The translations under genes were made by a program, and so were the position numbers. The notes below the pieces were generated by a model that made no database searches, was not told the DNA's origin, and was given only the letters and a program-made list of their open reading frames with translations. Of a stretch of DNA of 64,000 bases, positions 13,250-26,987 are shown one piece after another (the stretch's first letter is position 1; the number at the start of each line of letters is the position of its first letter). The stretch is from Congeria kusceri (Eukaryota; Mollusca; Bivalvia; Myida; Dreissenidae): positions 46,165,547-46,229,546 of the forward strand of contig CM051024.1 of NCBI GenBank assembly GCA_027627225.1. Reading direction: 5' to 3'.

Positions 13250-13796
13250 AAGGGTAATACCACTTAAAAAAAAAAATACAGTTAACATGAAATGGCGGTG
13301 TCACTCTTGCTAAAATAGGGAATATGAAATGGCACTACTACTTTAACGAAAATACTAAATATAGTGAAAGTGAAATGTCAATACTACTGCAACTATAATA
13401 TTGAAAATGAATGACAATACCACTTTAACTTAACTTGTGAAAATGAATGGCAATACCTCGTTAACTAAAGTATTGAAAATGAATGGTAGTGCCACTTTAA
13501 CTAAAATAGTGAAAATGAATGTCAATACCACTTCAACTAAAATATTGAAAATGAATGGCAATACCACTTTAACTAAAATTGTGTAAATTAATGACAATAC
13601 CACTTTAACTAAAATAGTGAAAATAAATGGTAGTGCCACTTTAACTAAAATAGTGAAAATAAATGGCAATACCACTTTAACTAAAGTATTGAAAATGAAT
13701 GGTATAGTGACACTAAAACTACAAGATTGAAAATGAATGGTAGTGCCACTTTAACTAAAATAGTGAAAATGAATGGTAGTATATACCACTTTAACA
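13250..13796. repeat. 36-bp minisatellite, unit 1
   Basis: About 14 degenerate tandem copies of a motif containing 'aaaatgaatggcaatacc' and 'actttaactaaaat'. A period of 36 bp keeps a minus-strand frame open with a 12-residue repeat, but composition and position give no reason to think it is translated. Confidence 0.88.
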
Positions 13797-16700
13797 TTGT
13801 AAAGTAGAAGTGCAAAACACCTTCAAGCAAACGGAATGCACCCAGCGCTAACAACGGAGGAAGCACTTGCGAACCCGTGCCCCCGTGCAGCCCAAACATG
13901 AATACACGACTGTCATTAAGTATGTCTACCGCAAATACGATTGTTGTGTTTAGACTCTGGCATCAAACAACGCATTTCATCGCCGTTTGGCGAACAGCTC
14001 GAATCACTCCGGTGTCCGTCCTACACAACTGTTGGTTGACTCATGTAACTTGTATTATGACGAAGCAGATTAATAAATAAGCGTATTGAATAGCTGTAGT
14101 TTTTGCAGTTAAGACATTAAATGGCTTTTTAATACGAAAATATGTGAACAAGTCCGTTTCAATAACTTTAAGATGTACGAGCGTCTATGAAATTATTGTG
14201 GGAGATAACATGTAAGATGTTGTAAACACACTTACTAGTAGTATGACAATACGTGAGACTTCTTAAGGTATGCATTGTTTTACACTAGTCTAGGTCAAAG
14301 TGTTTAACAGCGTTAGTATCAGACTAAGATATTAATATGGACAGAGCACCTTATAAAAGTGACAATGAATTTGAACACGTGACAGCAGATGGTTTAATTT
14401 AACTTTGGAATGCAATATGTCTGAGCCGCCGGAAATGCAAATGCAGCTTTACGCTTTAGTCAGTTAATAAATGATAATGAATTACATACTCAAATTTCAG
14501 AATGCCATCTCAGATGTAACAGTATGAAAAAAGAACATCCTGTTCTAATCTTAACAGCAATAAATAGACTACTACCCGGTACGGTGTATTTCTCTCTATA
14601 ATTATGGATTTTTAAAGACCAGAACCAGCGTTTAGACCTTTATTTTGCTGTCTATACCTATTATAAGTAATTAAATTGAATTGAATTATTAAAATACACG
14701 TGACACTTGTTTGTTTCTACTCAAGTTAAACTTTCTGTTAGGTTTACCACCACCAATCCAACTGGAAATACTAGTACAAGCCCCGTATCAAAGCCATAAT
14801 GAGGGGTGCGAAAACCAGATGAGCATAAGGGCTTTCTTTGTACGAAATTTTGTAGAATAACATTTGAGTTAAAATAAAACTAAATGCATTTTAACCAGTA
14901 TTTAGACAGTTAACTATTGTTAATGCAATGACATATCATTGCTATTTAATATAGATCGCATTTTTTATTTAAAATCTTTTACTTCATTATGTTCAACTTC
15001 TCATCTACAACTTCAGTATAAGGAGATTCAATTATCCGAGCGCGTATTCATGACGTAAACATTTGAGAATCTCTAAATTGTATCATTTAATGTGCGACGC
15101 CAGCAAATGTGTGAGTGAGAGAGATATCAAAGAAACGGTATAGCAACACACACACTATGTAATTTGCTTTTCAGCCACCCGAGATAGTGTATACTTAGGC
15201 TACAATGAACTATTTCGGCCAATACTTGTTTTACAAACTATTTGGTAAGATAAGACGGTTGGTATCAGAAGTGTAAATCGTTGAAAAAGATATAGCTTTA
15301 CGATTCATCGCTATTTTCGTGCAAAACTGCGAGTTTCTAATGTTTCGTGTTTTAGTTTTAGACACGCCATCGTATCAAATGTATGTAGTATTTGTAGCAA
15401 CACAACTTCATACCGCGTTTTATGTATGCTGCACAATATGTCTGCACGTAATAACACTTACACTGAACTGTTCTTAAGAAAGTAGGATACATAAAACAAA
15501 AATGCAGAAAAGATTAAAGGCGCTAACAAGGAGATACACGTTTCACTAAACATTAAGAGTTTAATGTTGAGATAACAAACATGTAAAATAATACATTATG
15601 AGCTAACAACTTATGCACATTTTCATAAAATAAATAAATTGGAACGGTTGGAAGTTCAGTTTGGTGTTTATATTTTCAACACTACGAAACTAGTCGAAGT
15701 GCCTGGTGCTATATGTAGAATATCGTGTAGCTCGTCGAATGTTAACGGTGAATAGTCGGACTTGATCCGCGTCGACACGACATTCGGCAGTAAATAAAGC
15801 TAGTGTTTGTAAACAGTTTTACTTGAACCATCAGCGTTTTTGCAATAACAATATACAGAAAACCAAATCTTTCTGACGTAGGATATATACTAATGTAAAC
15901 AGTTGCTACGACAGGCCACAAGATACAAAGTTTTATAATAGTCTGACATTTGGCCATGTTCGCCTTAAATATGCCTGTCATTAATCATTTATAGTAAATT
16001 ATACGCAACCCATATAGTGTATGTTTTAAAACCAGAATGTATAAGATATTATAAACATGAACACAAATCACGTAACGACGAAGATAAACTGAATGAAATA
16101 ATATAAATACAAATTATGAGATACCTATATATACATATACAATCAACAAAACAGAGGATTCTTGTTTTTCTATTATTTATTTACTTTAATATAGTAAATG
16201 CAGCAGAATGATCAATACATTTAAGAAGCATTAATACACTAAATACGATGCTGTTTTAAATAATAAAGAAAGGACATGAAATTTGATTTAAGCAACTTTG
16301 ACAACGCGGTATTTGCTGTACAATGAAAGCTTTCGCATGCCGTGTGCCAATTAAATTCCCCCATTCCACTTAAATTATGCGAAACTGTAGGGTTAATACT
16401 GTAGACGTTCACAATTATTTAATTCCTCAGTCAATGTAACGAAAATCACAACCAGAAATTAAAACATTTGAAATGTGTAAAACAGGGTCAATTACATTCG
16501 ATCCATTTTATCAAAGGATATAAAGATAGTATTTAAAACCTAAAAACTTCATTTTCATTGTAAACACGAACACCTGTGGGAAAAAACAATCCAAATAATG
16601 AATTCAAAGTGCCTCGGGCGAACCTTGATTCGCATTATTTACTGTTAAGGGAACCAGTTATGCAGAATAATTTCTTTTCGTTATTATTGAATTGAAATAA

Positions 16701-16880
16701 GTAATACAAACACTAATACTAAAACGTATTCCAACTACATTAATTCATACACACGTGCACGTAATGGCCAACACGGGCCCACTAGAGAACAGTGTTGCTT
16801 TTGTATACACCTGCATTCAAACTGTCAGGATAACGGTGATATATATCTGGTATCATATTTTTGTATGAATATTAACGTAC

Positions 16881-17086
16881 CTGTGGGTCCTTGATTCACT
16901 TCCTGATCATAAGACGGCTGCGAAATGACTCCTTCCGAGTTCTTTCCGTTTACGTCCGTTGGGTCGTCGAGCACCGGAAGTACCAGATCAGGGACGCTGT
17001 AGTCGCTGTCCACCAAGACCTTGTGGAATGTGCAGCTCTTTCCGGTCCCACCGACGCTCTCCTTGACCCCCTCCCCTGGGATAGTT
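16881..17086 (-). pseudogene. Exon A, unit 1: frameshifted copy (206 bp instead of 207)
   Basis: Acceptor 'gcgctctgcag' and strong donor 'GTACGT' are intact. In unit 3 this exon is 207 bp, phase 1-1, and open. Here the run near 17071-17079 (minus strand cccaggggaggggg) is one base shorter than the unit 3 version (cccaggaagaggggg). In the frame set by a phase 1 upstream exon, this copy reads out of frame and meets a TAA inside the exon. Downstream of the lesion the correct frame is still readable (GTGKSCTFHKVLVDSDYSVP) and joins exon B. Relative to unit 3 it also has Cys for Gly, Ser for Pro and Ile for Val. It could still be used if its transcript starts downstream or from an exon of different phase. 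Confidence 0.65.
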
Positions 17087-18718
17087 CTGCAGAGCGCGAT
17101 TATATTTTTCTTACTAAATTTAGTGAATTCACTTCTTATAATGTTATCAAATACATATGCATAGCTTATTTAAGATCGTTCGATAGTTCTATGCCTTTTT
17201 TCGAGAGTATTAATTTCAGCGTAAAACCATATTAACAAACACTGTAAATTATACGATTGTCATGTTGCTTTGTTGTTGTTGTTGTTTTTTTCCTAAAAAA
17301 TCAGTTATATACTCTCGTAGTTATAAGCACAGTAACATACTTGTATAAACTCAAACTAAAGTTACTTCAAACGAATACAACTGCATGTCAAAATTCACAA
17401 CAGTAAATCCTGGTAAATTCCGTGTACAACTTACAGACACGAGCCAATAAGCTGTCTGATAATGTCGAAGTAAAATCCAAGAAAATGCATTTATACACTT
17501 TATACATACACTCGCGTACAGCGCTTAATAAATCATAGTTCACAACCGAGTTTTCATTTACCTTCACCGCCTTAAGTAAAATCTTCCGCGCTGTCTTATT
17601 TGAGAGGCTTTAAATGTAAATCACTGACATGTAGTAGAAAACGCGACTTTACGTTTTGACAGTCTTCTATTGTATGTACATTCAGTGCATATTTCGAAAT
17701 CTACCAAAAATGAACGGGCATATAGAGCTTAGCTACAATGTTATCTCGGTACATTTTTACATTGAAAGAAAAACGTGTCCAAAAGAAGTTTTTTATGATA
17801 TGTTTGATCTTTGATTTTATCTTGTTGCTATTGTTGTATATTCGATGTTAGAAAACGAAGATTATTAACTATCAAATTGTGTCTTATTTCCCCCCAAAAA
17901 CAATGACGTAAATATTTAAAGGGACTTATTCACATATATTTGTATCTACACTGTCATAAAATGTCGTCATTGCAAAAACTAAATAATTTAGAACAACCAA
18001 CTCAAATATTCTGTCGCGAAAAACATATTGCCTTTGCCGGGGTTCGAGCCTAAACCTTCGAATCAAAAGTCGGTCACGCTATCCTCTAGGCAAGATGGAC
18101 TTACACACTGTAATATGAGTTCTTTTTATCGTTATATAAGTGGTACACAAGTTTTAAAATATCAGCAAAAGGAATTACAAATACTAAATTGTAATTGTAT
18201 CCATTTCAATTGATATTTATGTACCAATTACACCTTATTTCTAAAACATTTATGTACTTATCAATGACACCTTATTTGCAAAAACATTTTTATATACAAC
18301 GAACGTTTCTTGCTGGAATCTATGTCCAAAATTGGAAATTGTCAATTTACCAATTTGTGGATAGGACACTTTAATGTAGTTTAACATTTCATAATATGTA
18401 CAAACCGATATTGAAAGCACATGTACGAATGCCATAATAACTATCGCATTGCGAAGTGTGAGAGATACTAGTACAGCGTGCGAATGTATGGATAGTTTCT
18501 TGAATATGTACAGGTTTTTGCATGTAAATGTGTAGGATTGTTACGAAGGCATACATTATGATGTGATTAGGTAAGTTTGTTTGCATTATAAATCTGTACC
18601 TGCTGAAGTGCATTTATGGTTGTTACAAGAATTTATCAGCGAAGCACATTTATTTATACATGATTGTTATAGTTATATCTAGGATTTAGCTTATAGAGAA
18701 GCATGGATATTAATATTC
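17087..18718. other. Noncoding spacer upstream of exon A, unit 1
   Basis: The spacer is AT-rich and contains one degenerate tRNA-like sequence (listed separately). Short minus-strand ORFs at 18250-18613 are not conserved: the divergent unit 3 equivalent has a 2-bp deletion inside them. I see no promoter or first exon. Confidence 0.6.
18031..18096 (-). pseudogene. Degenerate tRNA-like sequence (Arg-like body), unit 1
   Basis: Read on the minus strand, it begins 'ttgcctagaggatagcg', has 'cgacttttgatt' in the anticodon-arm position, a B-box-like 'ggctcgaaccc', and closes with 'ggcaa', which pairs with the 5' 'ttgcc'. The pattern follows metazoan tRNA-Arg, with TTT where the anticodon would sit, but the anticodon stem does not pair well. 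It is probably a tRNA pseudogene or SINE head and not a functional tRNA. Confidence 0.5.
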
Positions 18719-18977
18719 GAGGCGTGTCGTGGGAAAACCGGGCTTAATGCATGTGCGTGCAGTGTCGTCCCGGATTAGCCTGTGCAGTCCGCACAGGCTA
18801 ATCTGGGACGACACTTTACGCCTACAGCGGATTTATGTTTAGAAGAGACTACCTCGAAACATAAAAAAAAACAAAAGCGGAAAGTGTCGTCCTTAATTAG
18901 CCTGTGCGGCCTGCACAGGCTGATCTGGGACGACACTACGCACATAAATTGTGCCCGGTTTTCCCACGACTCGACTC
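18719..18977. mobile_element. TIR element spanning the unit 1/unit 2 junction (hybrid copy)
   Basis: The left terminus 'gaggcgtgtcgtgggaaaac' and left flank match the element at 62757. From about 18860 the right half differs from that element (cctcgaaacataaaaaaaaa, worn end 'cgactcgactc') and leads into the start of the next unit. This is the structure expected at a recombination junction between two copies. Confidence 0.88.
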
Positions 18978-21171
18978 AAATTTAGTGTAGGCCTCGTTTC
19001 CCTCATTTTCACGTCGCTGTGCGTCGTTAAGTTCGAGCGTTGGCACTTTATAGACCCCATCTCACACAATTACTGTTTTATTGAAAACACGTGTCCGTCA
19101 ACAGTTTTGCTACTTGATAATTACCGGTATTGTCTAATAACTCTAAAAAGAAAAACCGTTTAGCGTATGTCATTTAAGGTTTGTACGCTTTGTATGTTTC
19201 TAATTTTCCGTGGCATTCCGTTTACATGGCCCTTTAGTGTCATTCAAAAATACACCGAAGACTTCTTCTAAAATTATTTATGCACATATAGATCTAGACT
19301 TGGACATTCATAAACGTATGAATAATAATCCAGTTTAAATCTAACCCAAATCTTACATTCGCAAGAATGAAATACATAAGTTGAAGACTTGAATTTTGTT
19401 TGTTTCGTCCACATAAATGCTTACCATTTACAACATACCCTTCAGTATACAAAGAACACTGTTGTATTGAAATAGTTTTGATGATGAACTTTGTACAAGT
19501 CGATTATACAATTTCTGTTCTGTTCTAAATTCCAAAAGTTTATTCGCATCCTACTACCACACAATCGCACAATGCTTGCCGTTTTTTTTATTACAAAAAT
19601 AATTGATATGTACATGTAAACAACTATGTACACTGATGACACGAAAGTAGATATTCCATGATTTTCAACCACATAAAATCCATCATTGCACAATGCTGAC
19701 AAAAATATATAGAAGTATATTAAAATATATAATATTATTAATAATTATATACACATACATTCACCCTTCTGTCAATGTGTGCATAATCAACAGAATTTGA
19801 AAGAAAACCAGTATACGGATATTTAAAAACAAATGTCATCTATATATGATCATATTGCAAAGCATACACGCCTTAAGTGCAAAACTCTTGAATACAAACA
19901 GTTGTGAAGGTCAATATATCTCAGAGTCACATATTACCTAAACAAAATATATAACACACGTGAAACATGCCCATTACTTAACTGGAAACACATATTGCTA
20001 ACATTCCGATAATTAATTTATTAAATAAATAGCAGGTTCTAATAAATGTGGTTAAAAGTACACAGAGACTATGCACTGAGTAGCAAGCACACTTATCATA
20101 ACTAAAAACATGTATTTGTATATGCTTACATACCCCATTGTCCAATTATTACAAGACAATATATTGCATGGAACATTATCAGGATCATATAATTCTACAA
20201 CATCTCTAAAATCAGTTTCAACCTTCTAACTCGTGAGAGAATTTAATGCTAACGTAACGATGACTTCCTATGCTACAGAGACCTACAGTTAAGCTCTCAC
20301 ACTAGTTTTACTGACGACTAAAACCCCCCGTTTTCGCATACGGATGTTACTGCTTTTTACATTTACAAACAGTATTTCATTTGTTAAACTGATTTTTCCA
20401 TCAAGTGAGCGACTACTGTCACTTCATGCTAGTTTGTATCTTGTTTATATTTTGCCACAAGAAACTGTAATAAGTGTTAAACGGATACAATATTATTAGT
20501 CATTCAACATATTTCATGTTAAATATACACATCTGTATTTAATTGTCATAAACCGAATTAATTTAACGACTTAGTTCATTAATCTTAAGCTCTGTACAGT
20601 AACCGACTATGTATCATCATATGTGGCTGACAACAATATTCACATCTTGTCTATTCGCTGTATTCAACAGGTACGTTTCTACTCAGCAGACACTATTTCT
20701 CCACTGAATGATTGCTCCCTACAGTTACTCAACGATTTGTCACCGTATGGCTGACAACCGTATAACGCACATACCGGTAGGTTCTTTTGTCAGGAACCTT
20801 GGTCCGTATTCACAAAGCTTATTAGGTAAAACTTAAGTAAATTTCTTAAATTCATTAAATTCCTTAAGTCTGTGGCTGTTTCATGTATAGGTCATTTTAC
20901 ATTAAAATGTTTCAAACTATTAAATATTGCTCAGATGTTTTATATTTTTCCATTTTGTACCCAGAGATCACTGGATTCCACGTAGAATTTTATATTAGAT
21001 TTTCACTTAAATACAACTGAAGATATGATTTCCATTAGGAGCTTTGTGAAACCTAGCCAATGTCTGTGTAGCTCTGCTCTGTAGCCAACAATTTCCAACC
21101 ATATTGCTGACAACCAATCACTCCCATGTGTCTATCTCTTCATTGTAGCTATCAGACCGACTGCTGCTACA
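18978..21171. other. Noncoding flank downstream of the stop codon, unit 2
   Basis: Same content as 149-2342, with three single-base differences noticed. No gene seen. Confidence 0.6.
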
Positions 21172-22448
21172 CTAACTCGATTCCACCTGGACGCCCACGC
21201 TTGCTGTTAAGGCCACCTTGTCGGTAAATCCCAAATCCTTCTCAAGATCCAGCGGTTCACTGTTGTCCGGCACTTGGACACCAACCTCCTTCATCAGTAC
21301 AATTTTCTTATTAAATGGAACGTGAATATCTGTACATGCATTTACTTCCACGTGTGATGCCTTTTCCGTGGGTGTCGAGGGAATAAAATTTACCGTCAAA
21401 TTTAATTCAGACACATACTTAGCTTCCTCTTCAAAACTGAGCGCACGTTCTTTAGTCGTAGAGTCTTCGCCAAAACTCATTGCACGTTCTGTACTGTTAC
21501 ACTCTTCTTCAATATTAGTTGCACTTTCTTTAGTGTTTACCTCTGATTGCGCTTGTGCGGACTCGGGCACAATCTGAGCTATATCCTTTATTTCTTCTGC
21601 ATGTGTTGTTTCTGACTGTTCAGTATCCTTAAATGTTAGATGGAACTCATTTTCTTCCGCGTTCGATTCAACGGATAACATGCCATTATTTACTTCCTCG
21701 CCATTGTCCAGTTTAGTAATATTCACCGCAACAACAGGAACAGCCTGGTTACTTTTTGCAGATTCCACCAACTCAGCACTTATGCCATGTTTTTCATCCA
21801 TTTTACTTTCATTCCCCGATGCAACTGTACCAGATTGCTCTTTGAAAAACATAGCATCTAAAAGTACAGCGGGTTTAACCAGTGGTTTGGTTTCAGGTTC
21901 GATTGCGGGTTCACTGACAGCGTCTGCGTCAACAAATTCACTTGGAGGTTCAACTATACTTTCATGTATGTCATCACTGAACGATTGTTGGACAACATCT
22001 CGATCCTTTGATTCTGCGTGTTGTTGTTCGTTATATTCTTTGGGTCTTTTACACACCGTTGCATAGTCGTCATTGCTGAGTTCTATCCTTTCATTGTTAG
22101 CTATTGTTGCCTTAACTAAATGAATTGGTAGCGCTGTTTCTGCGATTTTAACATATTCATCGTCAATAACAACTTCATTATCTTTGATGTGTGATTGTTC
22201 AGCGACCATTTTGATTTCAGGAATTGTCTTAGTTTCACTCGCGACATTGGGCTTTTCGATCGTTTCTTCTAATGACGATACTTTTTCAGGAGCGGCATTT
22301 CCGTTTGGCGACGAATGCTCGCGTTCATCTTCTTTGCTTGCTTCTTGTGCAGCTTTTCCAGCTTTTGCTGCCTTCGCTGCCTTTTTACGCCTTTTTGCAG
22401 GCTTCGGACTTGCCTCTTTATCGTCTTTTAAAGTAGCAACATCACCAT
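21172..22448 (-). CDS. Exon D (terminal), unit 2
   Basis: The protein is identical to unit 1 and unit 3. It ends with the paired GVQV motifs and the same TAG stop. The absence of any amino-acid change over 425 codons fits very recent duplication or homogenisation and says nothing by itself about selection. Confidence 0.85.
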
Positions 22449-22847
22449 CTAAAATAAACATGACATTTTTTCTGGCTGGCTTTGTACACACATATGTTAC
22501 GATGCATCCTTTTCGGTAAAATGCATTTATGATACATTATGTCCAGCTTTGAGTGCTTAATAAATTAGTAAATGTATTATAGAAAATTTATTCACAGTTA
22601 ACTACAGTGGAATAACAAACACATTACGAGTGTTATTGTTTCTTTTACGGAACTTAAAGTGGCATGCATGGCTTTTTCCTCAGCTAAATCTCCAGTACAA
22701 TACACAAATGCTAAGAGAAATGCACACATAGAATCGTCTTGCTTGGCATTTACCCCTCACTTAGACCCGCATACCATACATATGATAGATTTAAATATTT
22801 ATCTTACCGGATGATTCTTTGGTGACCAAGCAAGTATGTATACCTAC

Positions 22848-22922
22848 CAAGTGACAGGTCCGAGAGGGACACGCCGTCGATAGCCTCGGAGTCCGGCAGG
22901 TCCAGCTCGTCCTCTACAAAAC
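22848..22922 (-). CDS. Exon C, unit 2
   Basis: Identical 75-bp phase 1-1 exon with the same acceptor and GTAGGT donor. Confidence 0.8.
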
Positions 22923-25587
22923 CTGCAAACAGTGGAGCAATGTTGCTATCATTCTCGGCAACACATAAATTATAGACATCAATGAAAAGCTCAGACACAT
23001 TAACAAGTTACTCTTGAACTCTATAGACGTTACTACAAAAGTCAATCATATGCAAATTAATCTGCAATATGTTTAACGGTTAACCTACTTAACAAAAAAG
23101 AACACGCGGTGAAGCTTGTGATGTGTGGGTGATATTCGATAAATGGACGTTAATTAACTATAAATGGGGCGGGGTTTAAACTGTCCGAGGCAAAGCCTGG
23201 AAAGGTCTACTAGTATAATTACGGGCTTGAATTATTTCCATTATGTATGCTCGGATTTGTTCGTGCACGTGTTTCACGTGTTTATTGATACTGTATTTTC
23301 AGCGGAATTCTCTTACTTCGATTAAACTCGATTCCAGTAAGGAAACTAATATATAATCACCGTAATGGATTTTAAAAATATTCATGCATAAAGGTCAGTG
23401 TCAGGTTAATTTGTCCAAGCTTTACATACATATGTGCCATGCTGTGGCGTAGTCAAGTTTTTTTTAACATTGGGGAGGCGGAAAATATATGCATTAAACG
23501 CATAGCATTAAATCAAATCCATCAACCATTTTATGAGGCTCCGTTTGCATACAATATGAAATGGGTGTAAGGACTGACAGTTTGAAAGCCCATTCGTACG
23601 GCATCAGTCAGTCTCTAATAGTAGAATATTTAATTATTGCCAGGACCAAGCCTCTTCTCCGTCAGTTGGAATTAAATACTGATTTAAATTTATTGTTCAA
23701 AACATATAAGATATAAACATGTGAAACATTTAAACAACACCTTCATTAATAAAACATATTTTATAAGTTTTGTTATCTACTCTGTTGAATGTTCGATTCA
23801 ATGTATACGCCATGCAAACACAAAGGGTAAAGACATGTAGTGGATTTTTTTCACTCGAGTGAATTATTTAATCTACACGTAAATCTAAAGCACGGCGAAT
23901 CAATGGCGTACACTTATAAATATGATTTATCACACCAAAAATGCCCGTGTTTTAAACGGTTGAGCCATAAAACTTTTGTCACAAAGCAAGCCTGATGTTA
24001 TCTCTGGTTGCCTTCATTTTAACTGACAAAAACTAACAAAACTTTAAACGGGCTTGCGCACATATAGTTATGATTTCAAGTAGTCGTAAATCACAAAAAT
24101 GCAGTATAACAAAGTTCACACTACATTAATGATATAATGAATGTTTAAATGTTCACTTGACAATGTCAAAAATTATTAAGACTGATATGCTGGGTGGAGG
24201 GAAATACTGCTGTGCGGTCCATTTCGGATTCTCTACGTATCAATTACAACTGAGGATAAGTCTTAATTTTTATTCCATATATTCACATATAACTTAACCA
24301 TAAAGTTTTGAAAATATATGGTCTGCGTGTTAACCAGATGCGAAAATTACTGTCTAACAGTACAAACCACAAAATCCTTTTTGATAACGATAGTGTAGGA
24401 TATAACTGATCCTCAAAAACTTGCGACACAAAACGAATTCTGAAAGGAATATTGCGTGTTGTTTTATCTTTTTAGTACATGTATAAATGATAACGAATTT
24501 TAAATCAATTAATCGTTCGTTTATACGACACCTGAAGTGCGTGTCGCGATAGTTGATGGTGTTTCTACGTTTATTAACAAAACACCGCGCCGTTTGCTAG
24601 GTATTATTGATTTCCTCCCAGTTCATACGCACAACAAATGAGGAACAAATCAGTGTTTATCTACGGGTAAAATTGTATTTTTTCACAAAAGAATCCAGGT
24701 AATTTATGAAGACACTCTTATTTCAAACTTTGTCAATCAAAACTACAAACGTCAACATAAATCTTCATTTCTATACACTGGATAAAAATACAGTTCAAAA
24801 TATGTGCCTGTAAAAATAATAGGAAACAGCTGATTTGTTTATTGCAGCAACTTGTATGCGATTGATATACGCAAATAATTAAATTGTGGAAATTGTACTT
24901 TTCTAATTGTGTCAAGATTCCTGCAATGATTTTGTACTTTAATAGTAGCTTCGTGCTGCTGAACATATCTGGAATTGACCTCAATGAACCGCCGTTCACA
25001 ACAAACGCTTACAGTTTAAACCAGTCTCATCCAAATAGTTTCATTTTACTACTTCCGAGTTACATTGAAAATACAGAAATGATATACAAACACTAATAGG
25101 CTTATTAAGCTTTAAAACGATCAAATATTAATCAAACAAACTAAACAAATTTCAGCGACTGCTAAACGTTAAAAATAATATAAATCTCGATTTGAATGTA
25201 TTTACAATAATCGACCTGTTTACACATGAGTAAATTGGAAAGTATGTCCCCCTCTTGACATAACTATCTCGCTCGATTGATGTATTGGATTAATATATGT
25301 GCTGTTAAAGTGATCATTTAACTACGAGCGCAGATAAACATTTGATTAATTGACCCGCAATATTTACGAGGAATGCGACGAAATACTTAGCTGGGTCACG
25401 TGACTCGTTTTGACGCATGCTCACACATGATTTGCAAATAAAACTTTGCAGTTGTAAGTCTCGTCATGCATATCAAAACGAAACACAATTATCCAATAGA
25501 AACAACTTCGAGCCTTTATCATGTCGAAATCATTTCATTGAATGATTTCCCTAAACATTTACATTCATTTGGTTACATTTCGTTGCC

Positions 25588-25665
25588 AAACATACTAGTT
25601 TGTCACTACAAAAAGAGCCGTGTCAAAAACATACTAGTTTGTCACTACAAAAAGAGCCGTGTCAA
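25588..25665. repeat. 39-bp tandem duplication, unit 2
   Basis: Both copies are exact and identical to those of unit 1, so the duplication predates the array. Confidence 0.9.
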
Positions 25666-26492
25666 AATTAAAAAACAAATTACTAAAATATATCAAACAG
25701 AAAGCTTAAAAGGTTATTTATAATGTTGTTACATTATTTCGCCTTCCATTGAATTCCTTTTGGCGTAGAACTAGATTTGAGCAATAATTTATATGAATAA
25801 CTATAATTTAGGGAGTCAAAAGTTAAACTTTGTCCCCGTGTTTATGACATTAAATGGTGGTCAAAAGACGGCGAAGTGTAAAAAAGAACTACACATAATT
25901 GTACTACATACATGCGAGCAATACGATGTATTCTGATAACATATCTGGTTTTCTTAACTACACGTAAATAATTCACATTGCCCTTTGACACGAAAGAATT
26001 AAAGCAGATAAAGTCGAAGATACCTCTCTTTAATTTGAGCAATTATCCGAATGAAGGCAAAATAGATGTATGATACTGGAAGGTATGGGCCACTAGTTTC
26101 AAATACGATGGTTAAATAAGAGATAGATAACCAAGTAAATTTAATCCGACATCTGAGAGAAATGGATCATTTAATTTTAAATTACATTTTAATTAATTTA
26201 AATGACTTTGCAAATAAAAAGAGCTGTTAATAATGATACTTTAAATTCACCATAAACGTTTTAGCAGCTTCACCTATATTCCTAGTGTGGGGGTGATATC
26301 CTTCTAGCAAACATTTGACTAAAAAGGCTTAAGTATACAGTGTATACTCCGAACTTACAAGCAACTACGTCCATTAAATTTATCATGTTATTAACGTTAC
26401 ATGTTGTATACAAAACACACTATTATTATAGAACGAATATCTTTTTAACACTATATACCGATCCGGGATTTGCCACGAATAGTTTAAACTTC

Positions 26493-26639
26493 TTTTTTGT
26501 TTTTGTTGGTTTTTTTTCGCCGTTTTTAACAGTATTTCAGTCATAAAACAGCGGTCAGTTAACCTACTCACACTTTTCCTGGGTAAGCTTAGCCGGATTG
26601 ACAGTCTAGCGCTCTACCAACTGAGCTAGCCGGCCCGGC
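26493..26639 (-). mobile_element. tRNA-derived SINE, unit 2
   Basis: Orthologous position and sequence to 7664-7810; an intact A box is present in the tRNA-like head. Confidence 0.7.
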
Positions 26640-26689
26640 TAGTGTAATCTCCTTGCCAGATATTGTTAAAGGATTAATTTCCATTTAAC

Positions 26690-26751
26690 GAATATCACAA
26701 ACATTACCATATGCTTTTTTGAATATCACAAACATTACCACGTGCTCTTTT
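26690..26751. repeat. 31-bp imperfect duplication, unit 2
   Basis: Matches 7861-7922. Confidence 0.8.
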
Positions 26752-26987
26752 GTATGTAATAGTCAAATCGCTAAACACGTGATATCCAAGTGCGATGACT
26801 GGATAATAGTGCAGATTAATTGGAATATGATTGACATTTGTGGAAGCGTCTATTATACTGTTATTGTGGGAAGATTTTAATTAAATGCTATACTTCTGCG
26901 CATTTTTCATATTAAAGAGCAAAAGTAACTCTTAAATATGCCTCTTATAAAAAATAGCCCTGATATTAAAACAAGTGTTACACTTAC

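Larger units (their letters stand above)
22923..26987 (-). other. Intron between exons B and C, unit 2
   Basis: Same content as in unit 1: duplications and a SINE, no additional exon recognised. Confidence 0.65.

Noticed and set aside
16891..17235. 114-residue plus-strand ORF over exon A
   Set aside because: Antisense to exon A and split by the one-base difference in unit 3.
18250..18613. Two overlapping minus-strand ORFs near the unit end, considered as a first exon
   Set aside because: The divergent unit 3 counterpart has a 2-bp deletion and many substitutions that break them.
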